A stretch of DNA of 64,000 nucleotides, from the NCBI RefSeq assembly GCF_000003815.2, contig NC_049980.1, positions 18,936,059 through 19,000,058 of the forward strand. Direction: 5' to 3'. The position numbers were made by a program, and so were the translations under genes. Positions 1-12,900 of this stretch are shown piece after piece. Each line of letters opens with the position of its first letter. Position 1 is the first letter of the stretch. Under the pieces are notes generated by a model. It saw nothing but the letters and a program-made list of their open reading frames with translations, was not told the origin of the DNA and searched no databases. Source of the stretch: Branchiostoma floridae (Eukaryota; Chordata; Leptocardii; Amphioxiformes; Branchiostomatidae).

Positions 1-22
1 AAAATAGAAAATTGAGGCATAC

Positions 23-2737
23 CTTATCCTGTTGATGTCATTTGACTCTGTGAGGAGTTCGTTCTCTTGCCTTTCTGTCTCTCGTAACTTCTTTGACAAG
101 TGCCGATGCTCCTTCACAATTTCACTACAACATTGAGATAACAACAATTGACAGAGTTTTAACAATGTGAGCTAGACTGGGCACAATAAAGAAACAGAGA
201 ACAGATACACAAGCTGGTTCAAAGAGGATATATGGTTTGGAAACATTTACTCCAGTCATCAACCTTAATGAGGCAATACAATTACAAGCTTAATCATGTT
301 TAGAATTGTATTCTTATCACACCTAGCAGTAGGAACTAGAACCAGTCATTATTGCCCTGAGGGAGATAGCAGAGGGACTACCAAAAAGAAGCAATTTTTT
401 TGGCATTGCAACAAAGACTTGTATTATCCAGTATTAGACTTCTTACTTGGCAAACTGTTTCCACTCTGCCTCTAGCACTTGGGCAGTCTGAGCTGTGTCC
501 AGGGCCCTCTTCCTGTGCCTGACCAGGCCAGCCTGTACTCCGGTCAGCATCAGGGGGGTCAGGTGTAGGTCAGAGGGCAGCACTGTGGGACGTTCTTGGA
601 TGTCCCTTCTCTTCACACCTGTTAACAAATGGATATACAAAACACAAATGTAACCGTCCCATTTCAAAGATTCTACTAGAAACAAGTCACGGTAAATCAC
701 TAGGGGGCACAAGCAAATTCACTTGTTCCCAAGCCCTTATGCTACTTGCTACCTAAAGTTAGAAAATATGTTTAGACCATGACATACATTGTACTGCTGT
801 ATTCTGCTGCAGTATCATAGAAAGCCTACCATGAGGCCCGCAATGGAATAGTGACACCTACTCGTACCAACATAGCAAATATAACAATTAAATAATTCAT
901 CAATATTGTGACTTGTTTCATACTTTGATCAAAATCTGACATGTTCATATAAGACGTACAGCTGTATAGGACCATTTACAAAATAGCAGAAAAGAAAAAT
1001 GGATGCTCCTCAATATACACTTAAGTCAACTGAATTTACCATTCTCAACCTGGGTGGCTTTCATAATAACAAAGGCTGAGAAATGCAGCATCAAGTTGTA
1101 GAATCTGTCCCCTGCAAAAGAGATACATATGTAAACATATCGTCCAAAATCTTTCGAGCTGCATACCAGTATGATACATAAAAGTCTTCAAGAAACAGGT
1201 CCAAAATGATCATTGATATATGTCAATGTACCTGTAGCGTGTTCAAAATACCCGCTTGAAAATGCAACCACATTTTGCTTGGCAGAACTTAATTTTAAAC
1301 CCAGGCTGCACATTGCGTACCCTGAAATTTTGTTACTAACACACAGATGAAACCAGGGCAATGGAAAACTATGATGAAAACGTGTGGGTGTTCAAATTAG
1401 CCCAATCTTTCACTTGAGATTCTCTTGGAAGTTTAAACATTAGGTACTTTGCCTTTTACATGTATATGCTATTCCAAATATTATGTTTACTGTTTCTGTC
1501 ATCATTGAAGATAGAAGGTCACTTTGTCAAATTTTTTAGGTCCTGTACAGGTATTGTTCAAGTACAGACCTTAATCTCTATATCCTCAAGGTGCACAGCC
1601 CTAGTAAGAGGTGTTGTGTTTATTCTTACCTCCTGGTGACATGAAGAGAGAGGCCACAACCCTGGGAAGGTTTGCCTCTGGTTCTTCTCTGGAGATCTGT
1701 GTCATCCAGTTGTTGACTGTCCTGCGGAACTGTTGTTCACCCTTCTTATCATAGATAGGCCAGCAATCCCTGGGTAAAACATTAGAATACACCAGTAAGC
1801 CAGTCAAAAGAATTTCTAGTAGGTAACATGTACTCTAACGTTGGGTTAGACAATCACACAGTAACAGTAAACACATGGGCATGCACATACACTAATACAT
1901 ACATGTGCTTCACTAACATGCACCACACACAAAATTCTAGTAATAGTTGACATAGTTTTTTATGTTTTTCACAACAGTATCACTATCAGTGTCAGTGACA
2001 AGAGATAGTGGATGTTATCTGCAATGTGCTATCTGACAGTTTCACAAATCCTATCGACTTGCAATTGCTTGAGTAACTCCTTTTGGGCATATCTTATTAC
2101 CTGGATGACTAAGCCTCATTGATGTATAGTTGGGCACAATAATATGAGACGATTACATGTAGTTCAATTAGGTATACCTGAAAGCTTCCCGGGCCATGTT
2201 AGAATCCAGCCTTGTGAACAGATAATGGGTCACCACTTCAAATGCCTTCTTGTTGGGCAAAGCAAACATATCTCTGAAATAAAACACACATGCAGGAAGG
2301 AACAGTTACACAAAAGATACTTGACAAATTCTAAGCAATAATTTCCATACAAATTATTACAAACAATGGCCCTGAAGCCTGAACAGAGAACAGGTGTAAA
2401 GAAACTAAAAAATATTTTTAGAGGAAAAGATCACAACTTTTCTTTTTCAACTGCCCAAATGTCGTCATGCAAGTATTCTGTAGTAATGTCGACTCAACAA
2501 GTGGTGTACAGTAAGGAAGTGACAGGAAAATGGAGTTTGAAAATCTCATCTAGCTCCTTAAACAAACTGGATGGGTACTAGTAGACTATACCTGCTGAAA
2601 GGTATTTTGTGCTTGGCTTCCATGGAGGTTGGATCGAACCCCAGGAGAAGCAGGTTGGTGAAGAACATCTCTCTCATGTCTATGGGGTCAGCCATGATGC
2701 CGGCTGACTCCAGGCCTTGGGCGTGACTCAGGTTCAT
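23..2737 (-). CDS. HAUS6: HAUS augmin-like complex subunit 6, N-terminal part (cut by window edge)
   Basis: Subunit of the augmin complex, which recruits gamma-tubulin to spindle microtubules. Exons in transcript order: 2737-2592, 2273-2178, 1769-1630, 1111-1040, 618-447, 124-23. All have AG/GT borders on the minus strand and phases join without error (728 coding bases). The product matches the conserved N-terminal HAUS6 region: FRDCWPIYDKKGEQQFRR in exons 2-3, LPRVVASLFMSPGG in exon 3, FYNLMLHFSAFVIMKAT in exon 4. Exon 6 is charged and coiled-coil-like (EIVKEHRHLSKKL). The start at 2737 has A at -3; a second in-frame Met lies at codon 15. The rest of the gene lies left of the window. The gene is divergent from SDHAF4. 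Family assignment rests on recognised motifs; the exact start is less certain. Confidence 0.88.
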
Positions 2738-3075
2738 GGTTGGATCGTGTGGTCTGTTCCTGGCTGAGGTACTGCCTGATGGTTAGGTTTGTTCCAAGCT
2801 TCCTGGCTGACATAAATGGGACTTGACTGAAGTTGACAAAGGCGCTCTATTTTGCGGCAGGAGGGAAAAGGAGCCAGTTTTTGATGAAGTCATCGAAAAT
2901 AAATTTTGTAGTACCTGGTACTGTTCATTCATTTATTTAGTAGTAAGACATTGGAACATCTACATTGTACTAGTACATGTACTTGGGATATCAAGGTGGA
3001 GTGGTCACCACAAAAAGTTTTAGTGGACCAAGACGTTTGGACCAAGTGCCCTGGAATGCACCAGATATAAAGGTT

Positions 3076-3090
3076 TACTACTACTACATG

Positions 3091-3125
<35 letters not shown>
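3076..3125. repeat. (CTA)n microsatellite
   Basis: Trinucleotide repeat, interrupted once by CATG, between HAUS6 and SDHAF4. Confidence 0.9.
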
Positions 3126-3306
3126 GCCTATGCCCAAGGATGGGCAGAAAGCATGGAAGTTATATACAGGAAGTAAGTAAGGAGTTTATTGTTTTTTTTT
3201 AAAACAATACAACATGACTTCATTTCTTGCTTGTGTGTTAATTAAGTTACAACCCACAAGTCTTAGAAAATATTAGAATATGATACACATATCATAGGGA
3301 TAGTAC

Positions 3307-3761
3307 TAGCCGTGGGTGACTGTAGGCCTATTTATCGCTATGCTCCCGACCTACAGTCGCCGACACCAACGTTGAACGAAATTGCCATTGTTGCCTGTCG
3401 GGGTTCCTCTCGTGCCCAGGGCAGTTACATATTGCACTCACTAACCACTAGAATTACCCTGGGAACGAGACCCGCAACAACAATGGCGGGTCGATTGACG
3501 ATATGAAAATAGTTGGGACAGGCCGTAAACAGTGCCGGCACGGTGCCGGCACTGTTTACGCCCGGCACGGGTAGCACAGGGAGTTTTGGACCCGAAAAAC
3601 CCAGCGGCTCGCTAGGTAAGGCTGTTAGGAATTGAGGGACACCCAGAGATCGGAGGATTAGTGCCGCGGCTTGTTTATTCGGCGATTTTTTCATTTCGTT
3701 CTTGTCCGCGACTGTAGGTCGGCAGCATAGCGATAAATAGACCTACAGTCGCCCGCGGCTA
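3307..3761. mobile_element. Non-autonomous DNA transposon with long terminal inverted repeats and 9-bp target duplication (MULE-like)
   Basis: The first 65 bases from 3307 match the reverse complement of the last 65 bases ending at 3761 with about seven mismatches; both ends begin TAGCCG. The direct repeat GGATAGTAC lies at 3298-3306 and 3762-3770, a perfect 9-bp target-site duplication. Each terminal repeat itself contains an inverted pair (GACTGTAGG and CCTACAGTC). The centre holds a palindrome around 3529-3560 (CAGTGCCGGCAC/GTGCCGGCACTG). No transposase is encoded. A 9-bp duplication with long TIRs is typical of Mutator-like elements; the superfamily is inferred from this alone. It lies between the divergent HAUS6 and SDHAF4 starts. 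Confidence 0.85.
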
Positions 3762-4432
3762 GGATAGTACAAATTTTATAGGTAATAGTATAGTGTTTAG
3801 CAGAGTACAGTACTGTAGAGTGGTTTCAGCCAGGTAGAAGTTTTTTTTTTACTCCAAGTTTGGCCTCTCTTCCGTTCTTAATCAGTGTACATCATACAAA
3901 GGTAATTTCTTCCACTAGTCTAGTAATTTCCCTCATCTTGATTTGAAATTATATGTGTTATCATGATATCAATCCCACAGAAAAATTGAAAAGAGACTTA
4001 GACTTATCAAAAAAGGAAGGCACAGAAAATGTATACTCGTTTTAGTAGTAAAGCCCTTCTCAACCTCGGATTATTGTCTGTGAAAGCAAGGAGCTTTTAT
4101 CAAGTTCCTTGGTGAAAGTGATATCATGATCATCTTAGTAGTGATATGCAGCACAGTATTTTGGCCCGCTAACTTATCTCCCTAATAAAGTAACGATGCC
4201 TTGTAATTTCACGGATTTTGTAGACGATGTCAACAGTATCTCTTTCACGACATTAGCATGAATAGAGGAGAATAAACTTACCAGCTCTTTTGGTACTTTC
4301 CTTTTTAGCCAAGGGCAGCCATCTTGAAAAGCCCCGCCAAGAATGAACTGACGAAGTCCCGGATGTTGTGTCAAAGGTTATCCTGCGATATTACGACACT
4401 TGCCGCTAAACGGGCGGTTGCATAAAACAAGC

Positions 4433-4443
4433 AACATGGCGGC
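4433..4443 (+). promoter_or_regulatory. YY1-type motif overlapping the SDHAF4 start codon
   Basis: AACATGGCGGC matches the AANATGGCGGC form of the YY1 site, which in metazoan TATA-less promoters often overlaps the start codon. Here the ATG is the SDHAF4 initiator. Confidence 0.5.
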
Positions 4444-5709
4444 CGTAGGTGGATGTCGTCTGCTGTCTTTGAGAGTATCTTGGCTAAAGTTCTCACGTCT
4501 CAGTTCAATTCCAAGGGGTAAGAGTTAGGGTACAAGTACAGCTCAACTAGCAAATGATGTTTGTTATGGCTACAATGTCCATTGCTTTCTAGAGACGACG
4601 TTTTTTGCGATGACGACTTATTTGTTATGAAGGCATTAAGTTTATGCAACACAGCGGGCAGTTAGCCTGGGTACCATCCGGATAGTAGTTCGCTCCTAAA
4701 CACAGAGGAGCGACTGTATATAGTGTATAATGAATGTCAGAACTAGAAGCGACTGTATGTAGTATATAATGAACGCCGGAGTGAACTACTTTCCGGATGG
4801 TACCCAGGCTAGCGTCCGGGATCCTGTTGCACAAAATTTGTGTAAGGCACATTGGATTAGTGCTTGATGAAAACAAGGAGGTTAAAGAATTTAACCTCCT
4901 TGATGAAAAGTATTCAGGAAAACTCATGACAATTTTTGTCTGACTTAACTGTCAAGTTGAAATGTATAAAATGTCATCTTATTCTTAACTGTGTTTTGTG
5001 TAACGTTAGGGTCATCCCTCTTGGACAGCCAAGGTGTCTCCAGACAATACAGTGATCAGAAGAAAACTGAAGAGAAAGCTCCACTCAGAAAGCCTAAAAC
5101 ACCAGCTGGGAAGTTGGACCAGAAGGAAGGGGACAGACATCCATATGCTGAACAGGACCCATTGCCTGCCTGGCCAGGTACATTATTAGATATATATTAT
5201 ATATAAGTATATTAAAATTCAGACTAAGCTAACCGTGCAGGCCAGACTATCCAGCCGGGAAGCAAGCAGAGTGCATTGGAGATTGAATGATATGGATATA
5301 TGGCTAGAGCTGTTCTATGGATGTCATGATATGTTATATTGTACAGTACGTTGATGTAGGTTAGACATCCAGGTAATAAGATACACCAAAAATAGTTACT
5401 CAAGCAACTGGATATGGTTTTGAAACGGTCAGACGTTTCGGAAAGAATCCACTTTCCTTCGTCAGTGACACTGGCACTATATTGTACAGTGTTTCATTTC
5501 TTTTAGTAGCTCGAATATAGCACTCCCACCAATCTACAAAGTCATGTAAATTTATTACTATGAAAACAGGTTTATTTCTATTTTTGTATCACCATCTGTT
5601 CTGTCCAGATAACATCAACCCACACACAGGAGAAAGAGGGGGTCCTAGGGGGCCTGAACCCACACGCTACGGAGACTGGGAGAGGAAAGGAAGAGTGACA
5701 GACTTCTAG
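4436..5709 (+). CDS. SDHAF4: Succinate dehydrogenase assembly factor 4
   Basis: Mitochondrial matrix chaperone that binds flavinylated SDHA and helps assemble complex II. Exons 4436-4517, 5010-5177 and 5609-5709 join in frame (phases 1 and 1) to give 116 aa with stop TAG at 5707-5709. The C-terminal signature of the family is plain: [20 protein letters not shown], followed by RVTDF and the stop. The N-terminus ([20 protein letters not shown]) is basic, hydrophobic and free of acidic residues, as in a mitochondrial presequence. The middle part is lysine-rich and poorly conserved, as in other species. Intron 1 carries a 149-bp inverted-repeat element. The gene is convergent with NCBP1. Confidence 0.95.
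4663..4811. mobile_element. Short inverted-repeat element (TAGCCTGG family) in SDHAF4 intron 1
   Basis: The ends form an inverted repeat: TAGCCTGGGTACCATCCGGA at 4663 and its complement ending at 4811, with further pairing to about 34 bases. An internal direct repeat of GCGACTGTATRTAGTRTATA is present. No clear target duplication was seen. The first eight bases are shared with the elements at 16234 and 50821. Confidence 0.7.
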
Positions 5710-6025
5710 ATGGGACAATGAGATGAATCCACGGATTGTAGTAACTGTGGTTAGCACAGATTACATTGACTGTGTTCACTTGTCAATCATGATCAATTAC
5801 CTGAATGAAGGTGAAATGTCTATGATATCAAGATAGTGATTCCTTGTATATTGTAGGGCAACAGTGGCTACCTACAACAAAATCTGTATCTGTGCATATG
5901 GTAGAAAAATAAGCAACTTGCTTGTTTGTTTTTGCTATGTGTTAGTCACTCATTTATTGTCAATGAAAGATTATTTGTAGATTAAAAGGTATCAAAACAA
6001 AACCATACTGTATGTACTGTACGTC

Positions 6026-6031
6026 AATAAA
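6026..6031 (+). terminator. Poly(A) signal AATAAA, probable for SDHAF4
   Basis: AATAAA lies 317 bases after the SDHAF4 stop. A minus-strand AATAAA (TTTATT at 5953-5958) lies just before it and may serve NCBP1, so the convergent 3' ends could overlap. Confidence 0.45.
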
Positions 6032-6939
6032 CAGAAGGACAACATAGTATACCCTGAAAATAACATCTTTACTTAAAACTTAACTTAACTTAAAATAATG
6101 GACATACCAGCAATTCTACAGTTCTTGTACACTGGATTTACTGGAGTAATGTTTTTGTATGTTTTCTTTCTATGGATATCATTGTTTCCTGTCACAACTT
6201 GATCTACACCACTGCACAACTGCTAGTGATTTCTACCAAACACAAGTAGCCATTAAGTATCAGACTCAGGGTAAAAAACAGTTACAAGTAGGATAAAAGG
6301 CAAAACAAATGATCCCTTACTGATAGTACAAATACAAGGTTTGATGAGTCACTGTGATTACAGGGATGATCCATACAAAGCTTTTGTATCCAAATCAGAC
6401 TCCTTTTCTAGTTGTTGTATAGGCTGTTGTTATGATAGTCAACTATCTATAGCAGCTGTAACATTACAGCTCCACTAAAACATGTTTCCTGTTAAGGAAT
6501 CTGTACTGCTTACGTTACCTCTAAATGGTAAACAGAAAATAATAGTAACTTATTTAACTCTCTCTAAACCCTATCCAGTTACAAAATTGCTCAGAATCTT
6601 ACAGGCTGAGGGGAAAAAACAACAACTGTGGAATTGAGGGTCACATTACCATTTTTGGTTCCAACCAGCACTCGTGTACATGAGAAAATACAACAAGCCA
6701 TATTGTAACTTTTGGCTATCCACTGTCAGCAAGAATTCAGCTACATGGTAGTAGTTTACTGTAATACTGGATTAACTACTGACTAAACAAAGCTAGGATT
6801 CTGTCCCAACTATAGGTCAGTTCACAACTGCCATGCAAATTTTTCGCATCTTCACTGGACAATTGCAACCTTATGCTTGCAGGCCAGTTTCTGCCATTGT
6901 GATGCCACAGGTTGTACTATGGGTACTGATGACTGTGCC

Positions 6940-9900
6940 TTATGCCCGTAGAGCACAGAACTGCTGGAACACCCGGAGGATGTGTGCATCTGTGTCCGAG
7001 GTGAAGAGGAGATTCTCCAGCGTGTCCAGGTACTTGGTAACTGTGCTATGGTGCTGAAGACAAGGAAACAACACAGCATCACTCACAGGTTACTTCTCAT
7101 TCAATGCATGAAACGAAACAAGTAACCCACAACCCTAAAGTGATGAAAGTCCATTCTAAAATCTACTTCTAAACAGAACAGAATGACCTGAATCAAACAT
7201 TGAGAAAACAATCCTTACCTGAAGGAAGATCTGCTGGAGTCGCTCACTGGAATATCTGTACCAGGCTGTGTTGAAGTCTTTGCCTGAGGTCTCACATCTG
7301 CCAAGATGTTCTGTCAGCACCATGATGAAACGCTGTTTAAGAAAAAAAAAACTTATTCTAGTGACGTAGTATTCATAACGCCCTGTTCCGAACATTGATT
7401 TCGCTTGCTCTGACTGAGCACATGCACTTAGAAAAGGTCCATGCTCCTACTGTTGCTTTGAAAGTCAACTCACTTTCACTCCTCTCAATTGCTTTGGAAA
7501 TGTCAGATATTTATCAAAATCAACTCACCTGGAAGATGACCAGGAATAGTTTCTTCTGTTCACTCTGTGCAGACTCCAGCCTCTCCTGGAGATGCTCAAT
7601 TTCCTCTTCATCCACTCCATCCATGTCCTGCATCTCATCCTCACTGCCACTCTGAAGATACATCATACAAGCATGTCACCAGAATGTAAGCTCATTGATA
7701 ATTGATTGATAAAAATTAGTCATCAGTCTGGTTGGTCTTTCTCTCATGCCTTATGTTTTGGGTGTGCTCTTTTCAAATGGTTCTTAAATCAAGCCTTGTA
7801 CTTAATACACTCTTGTGGGACACCCACATGAACAGCAATTATTATCACAGTAACTTGAAAACATGAAGACTTAAGCATTGTCTTGCAGCTTTAACCCATT
7901 TACCAGCCCATGCCCATCAAGCACTCCCCCTAATGCCCAAGGTTGTATTGCACCTTACAGCATTTTGTAAGATGAATTGTATCAGTTGATAGACACAATT
8001 CCTACATGCATTGTTTACTGTTGGTAAGTTTAAGAACATGTTATGAAAGTAGTTGTCTTAAAACTCTACCTGAATGATGCCTGAATGAAACACCTAAATG
8101 ATGCAAAGATCTAGAGATAAACAGATTATGAAAAATATACAGGTATATTTTGTTATGATAGTCCATGGTTATTACCTTGTCACCACTTTTCTCTGTTTTC
8201 TGCTGAGCATCCCCCAGTTCTTTCTGCACCTGAAATTGTCAAAATGCTTGTCAAACAGAGCCTAGGTATGTTATCAAATGGGATATACAAGTAAAACACA
8301 CACACCACTCAATCTGACAAAAGTCATTAAGGGTACATGACTTCAATGTCTCCCAACATGTCTTCTTCAAGATCATCTTCCAAATTTCTGATAAAGCACC
8401 AATTTGATACTTAACAACGTAATAGTGGGAAACACAGTAGTCATCCCTTTATTACTTGAGGTGACTTTTCAGCTGTGTGCTGCTGACCCTCAGTTAGCCC
8501 TGCATTGCACTGAAAGGACAATGTGTAGTACAGTGAAGAACTGTAATAACAACTTTTTACTGTTGTGCTGTGATGTCAGTTGTGTGACAGTAGCACATTG
8601 GTAGTGTGACAGAGAGCTTCCGTTACTGTAGTGCTTCTGTAATGTGTCAGTTATGCAACAGTAGTGTTTCAGTGGTGTGACAGAAGTGTGTCAGTAGTGG
8701 ACAGTGGTGTATAAGTAGTGTGTGTGACAGTAGTGCATCAGTAGCATGACAGTAGTGCACCAGAAGGCCTTCATATTGTGTCAGTAGTGCATCAGCAGTG
8801 TGACAATAGTGTATCAGTAATACATCAGTAGTGTGACAGTCGTGTGACAGAAGTGTGTCAATATTGGACAGTAGTGTGACAGTTGTTGGAGGGTTGTCTG
8901 ACAGTAATGCAATCAAAATGCTGTCAATTTTGAGGTAAAATCATATCATCATTTTATACATGTTAAACACAATGGCATGGGTTTCATCAATTACTGATAC
9001 GGTGGAATGTTGTAGAACCTACCTTCTCAACATGCTTGTTCATCTTCCTGATAGTAGAGTGCATGATCTCCCAAACATACAGTCTGTGAAATTAGAAAAT
9101 AGTGACACTGTTATTTTACTCAAAGAAAAAGAGACAAATTTTGCCTCCTCCCAAATGATTGAATAACTAAAATGTTGGAGAAACTTATGTTTTGAAATGT
9201 TTTTTAAAAAAGCAAGAAAACTTCACACTTAATTTTTGTACAAATGCTTTGTTTTGTCTCCATTACTTTTGAACACAAGAATTGAATATGTTGTTTCTAC
9301 AAAAATTGAGCTGGAAGATCAACATGAAAATCAAGACTGAAGGGAAAGTCTTTAGCTGTAGTGTTACTACAAGTACACAGTTTCAGGGGTGAGTATAGTC
9401 AGATCCAAGTTTTCTACTCAGTCCTCGGTTTTCATGTTGACCTCTTGCTTCATTTTTATTCTCAAATGTCTGAGAGAACCAGAGATATGAATTGGTGTGG
9501 CCTTACCTGGTGAAGTCCTGCGACATGTCATGGGAGAAGAGCCAGTTGGCCACAGCCGAACAGTTGACAATCTGGGTTCTCAGCATCTTGTCCACAAGTA
9601 CAAACATCATCTACGCACAACAACAAAAAACATCCGGGAAAAGTTTCATTGGGAAACTATATGAAACTCTTGTCAACACACATTTGGACAGTACAAATCT
9701 AACTACTGTGCTTCACAGGGGTGCTAAGTAAGGAGTGGGTGTGGTTGAATGGTACCTGTGGGTGCTTTTTCCAGACGTCATACATGGTACGCAGGATATG
9801 TATCTGTGCCTCCTCCTCCTCTGCAAGCTCACGGAAAATCCCATGAAATCTGTGGGGTGAAAATCAACTTCCAGTCAGTTGAAGAACTCGCCACAATGGT

Positions 9901-12900
9901 CTCAAGGGTAGTGGAAATCTCCATATCTATAGCCCTTAGACCATGCAGACTTTGCAAGTTCTACATTGGGGTTCGATCGCAATTAACAAACACACTAGTA
10001 GTGTGTGTTCAACTACCTTTAGTCCTGAGGGCCAAGCAAAGAAAGTAGTAGAATTTTGAAGACTATTGTTTGACTGTTTAGATCGAATTCAAGACCTGCC
10101 ATATAATGTTTGATAAAAACTCTTGTAATTGTTAAACTTTGCAATTCAGCACCAAGGCGGCAAATAATAGAAATAAACCAGTCTAAATATGAGGCAAGCA
10201 TCCATCCAAGGCCAATGGTGTACAATCAAAATCACTGGGCAGCAATGTTTCCACTTTAAGTTCTTAGTTAAACCTTAAGGTAGCAAGTTGAAGGCAAGAA
10301 CTAAAAATGCATATTGTTAGACCCTACGGAACAGAAAAGGGGTTCTTACTTGGCCAGTGCACTGAAGGCATGACTGAAGGACTTGCAACCAAGGTGCAGC
10401 ACTGTCTGTACAAAAACATCTATCTTCAGTGGGTTAAAGGCTGCCTCACCTGAGGAAACAACAAGAAACTACAGGTTAGTCTTGAACACATCTGCTTCTC
10501 ACAAGAGTCGCATAATTCTGGAGTTAAAGGAAAAGCCAACAATACAATCCACAGTAAAAGCACAGAATCCAACCTGTTCTCACTCGTGCTTGCTACACTG
10601 ATTGAAGTAACTCACTTATTACATATCACTCTCACTCACTCACTAATTTAACATTCGTTCACTCCACTTATTCACTCAAAATATACTGGAAAATCTTTAA
10701 GACTTCACCATCATCGTCCTTCTTGGGGTTTGGCAGGTCCTTGAGTATGTTCATCAGCTCCTCAGGTTCAGCCTTGGCCTTGATGGAGGCGATCAGCTGG
10801 TGGGCGGCCACCGTACCTGGCAATGAACCTGAAATAACAGTCAACATCAAGAACATGTGTTAACATGTAACTTCATCTGAAAAAAAAAAACAATTTACAG
10901 TTTAGAATATATGATATTGCAGTCACAACTGTTATAAGAGGTAAATATGGACATGTGGTAATGGTTGACTGACCTGCTCCCTCCTGTTCATACTTGTAGA
11001 CATGGTTAGGTTCATGTGGCAGCAGTGGTCCGTAGGCATCAGGGACTGTCTCTATGATCCGCTGGTGGTACGATAATCTATCACAAAAAACAAACACAAC
11101 CTAATTGGGGTTCTTCCGTACAGATGATCAACTTGTGCTTACTGTGCAAAAATGATGTGTTATACCTTATGGTAGTTTACAGGTTAAACCAAACAAACAA
11201 AGGTACATTCATCCATGATGGTTTTATCTACCACAGGGCACCTGATGGACCCGCTGTATGTTTGCTAACAGTGTAAATGCATATAGCAATCCTTTACCTG
11301 ACACATTTTCCCAACACCTCCTGCACAAATTTGGGCTTGTACAGGGAGCTGTCCAACTCTACACACGGCGTCCAGTCGTCCCAACTCCATCTGAACTGGA
11401 AGTTACTCAGGTGGTGCGAGAACCAGTTCACAAATCTGTGAAGAAAACAATTATACAACATGTACTGTCCCATCATAACAGCGCATGGGAGACACCTAGC
11501 TGGAAACACATGTATTGCACACATGTGATGACCTTTAGTGCAGCCATTTGCCTATCAATTCTCCAATAATATAGATTGCTCATGGGGTTAGACAGCAAGG
11601 AGAAGGTTCAACAAAGACGTGCTGTAAACAAACAACATTGAATGTAGAACAGAGTACAACAGTACTGCAATGTGAAGTGCTCCCCCACCTGTCCACACAT
11701 GCTATGTTCATGGTGTCTATTCTCTCATACAGCATCTCTGTGGCCTGTGCCAGGACCTGAGGCAGGGAGCTGGGCTGGAGTTTACACAGCTCAATCAGCA
11801 ATGTGGTGTAGAACACATCCACATGGGGGGCAAACGGTAGCTGGAACAGCTGCCCATACACCACCTGGAGAATATGTCACATGTTGTGTCAGGGTCTCCT
11901 TCAGCATTGAGACTACCATCATAAGCTGCAGATTTAACTTAGCTAACATATATGGACAGACAGTGGAACTTTAACACTAAACCAATGACTTGGCAAGTTC
12001 TGTTGTCTCATTAGTCTAAGTAGAAATGTCCTCGAAAGAATTTTATGCAAAAATATTGCATTTTGAAGGAGTCCAAAGCTTATCTCTGAAGTTCAGCTAG
12101 GCCTTCAAGGTATTGAATTTGTATACTTAGAAGCAAAAAATCTGAATTTCGGGAATACAACTATAATGGTAAGTGGTATGTTTTTGGTCGTGTGCTTTAC
12201 ATGAAGATAGCATTTTGAAACAGGAGCATGTCACTTACCTCAACAATATGATAGTTGAGTGGAATCTTGTTCTTGAAGGGGTAGTTCAGCAGTTGGGCAG
12301 CACTAAACAGATACAATATTATATACCCACATTTAGGCTTTTTTAATATATACGATGCAAATCAAAGATCAAATCATTCCCTTCAAATCTGCAGAAAGGC
12401 AGCTTAAGCTGTTTTTTTTTTTTTTTCGGTATGGGCTGATGTACAAGTTTGCTCTTCACATGCCTTATTCTTAAAATTTCCTTGATTTCCTTTCTGAAGA
12501 GAAATTGTAGTTTTCATCTCAAGAATAAAGGAAGGAATGGATGGATGAATGAATGAAAGAATGAAGACCAACCATTCCTTCCTGTCCACAGCATATGTGT
12601 CAATGATCCTCCTCAGGTTCTCTTCTATCAGGTATCTGTCCACAGAGTGGTGGCCTGGCATCACAGGACCCTGAAACAATAGCAAAAGTCTTCTACTTCA
12701 AATCAAAGTATGAAACATGGCAATCAGAGATGGCAGACTTCATCCCTCAGATGGTGTGCTCTCTCTGGCAGAAAGTAAAGAAATTATATTGCTTCTATCA
12801 TCGTCTATCGTCTAAACACAGAAGAGGGCACCAAAACAGTCAATATCGATGCCTGTTTCCTGTTAAAGCATCTTAACCTTTGACCTTACCTACTACCCCT

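Noticed and set aside
4174-4374. 66-codon minus-strand frame upstream of SDHAF4
   Set aside because: No splice support or recognised similarity; lies in the divergent intergenic region.
8647-8916. 89-codon frame with repeated His-Cys-His motifs
   Set aside because: Arises from the degenerate minisatellite in an NCBP1 intron.
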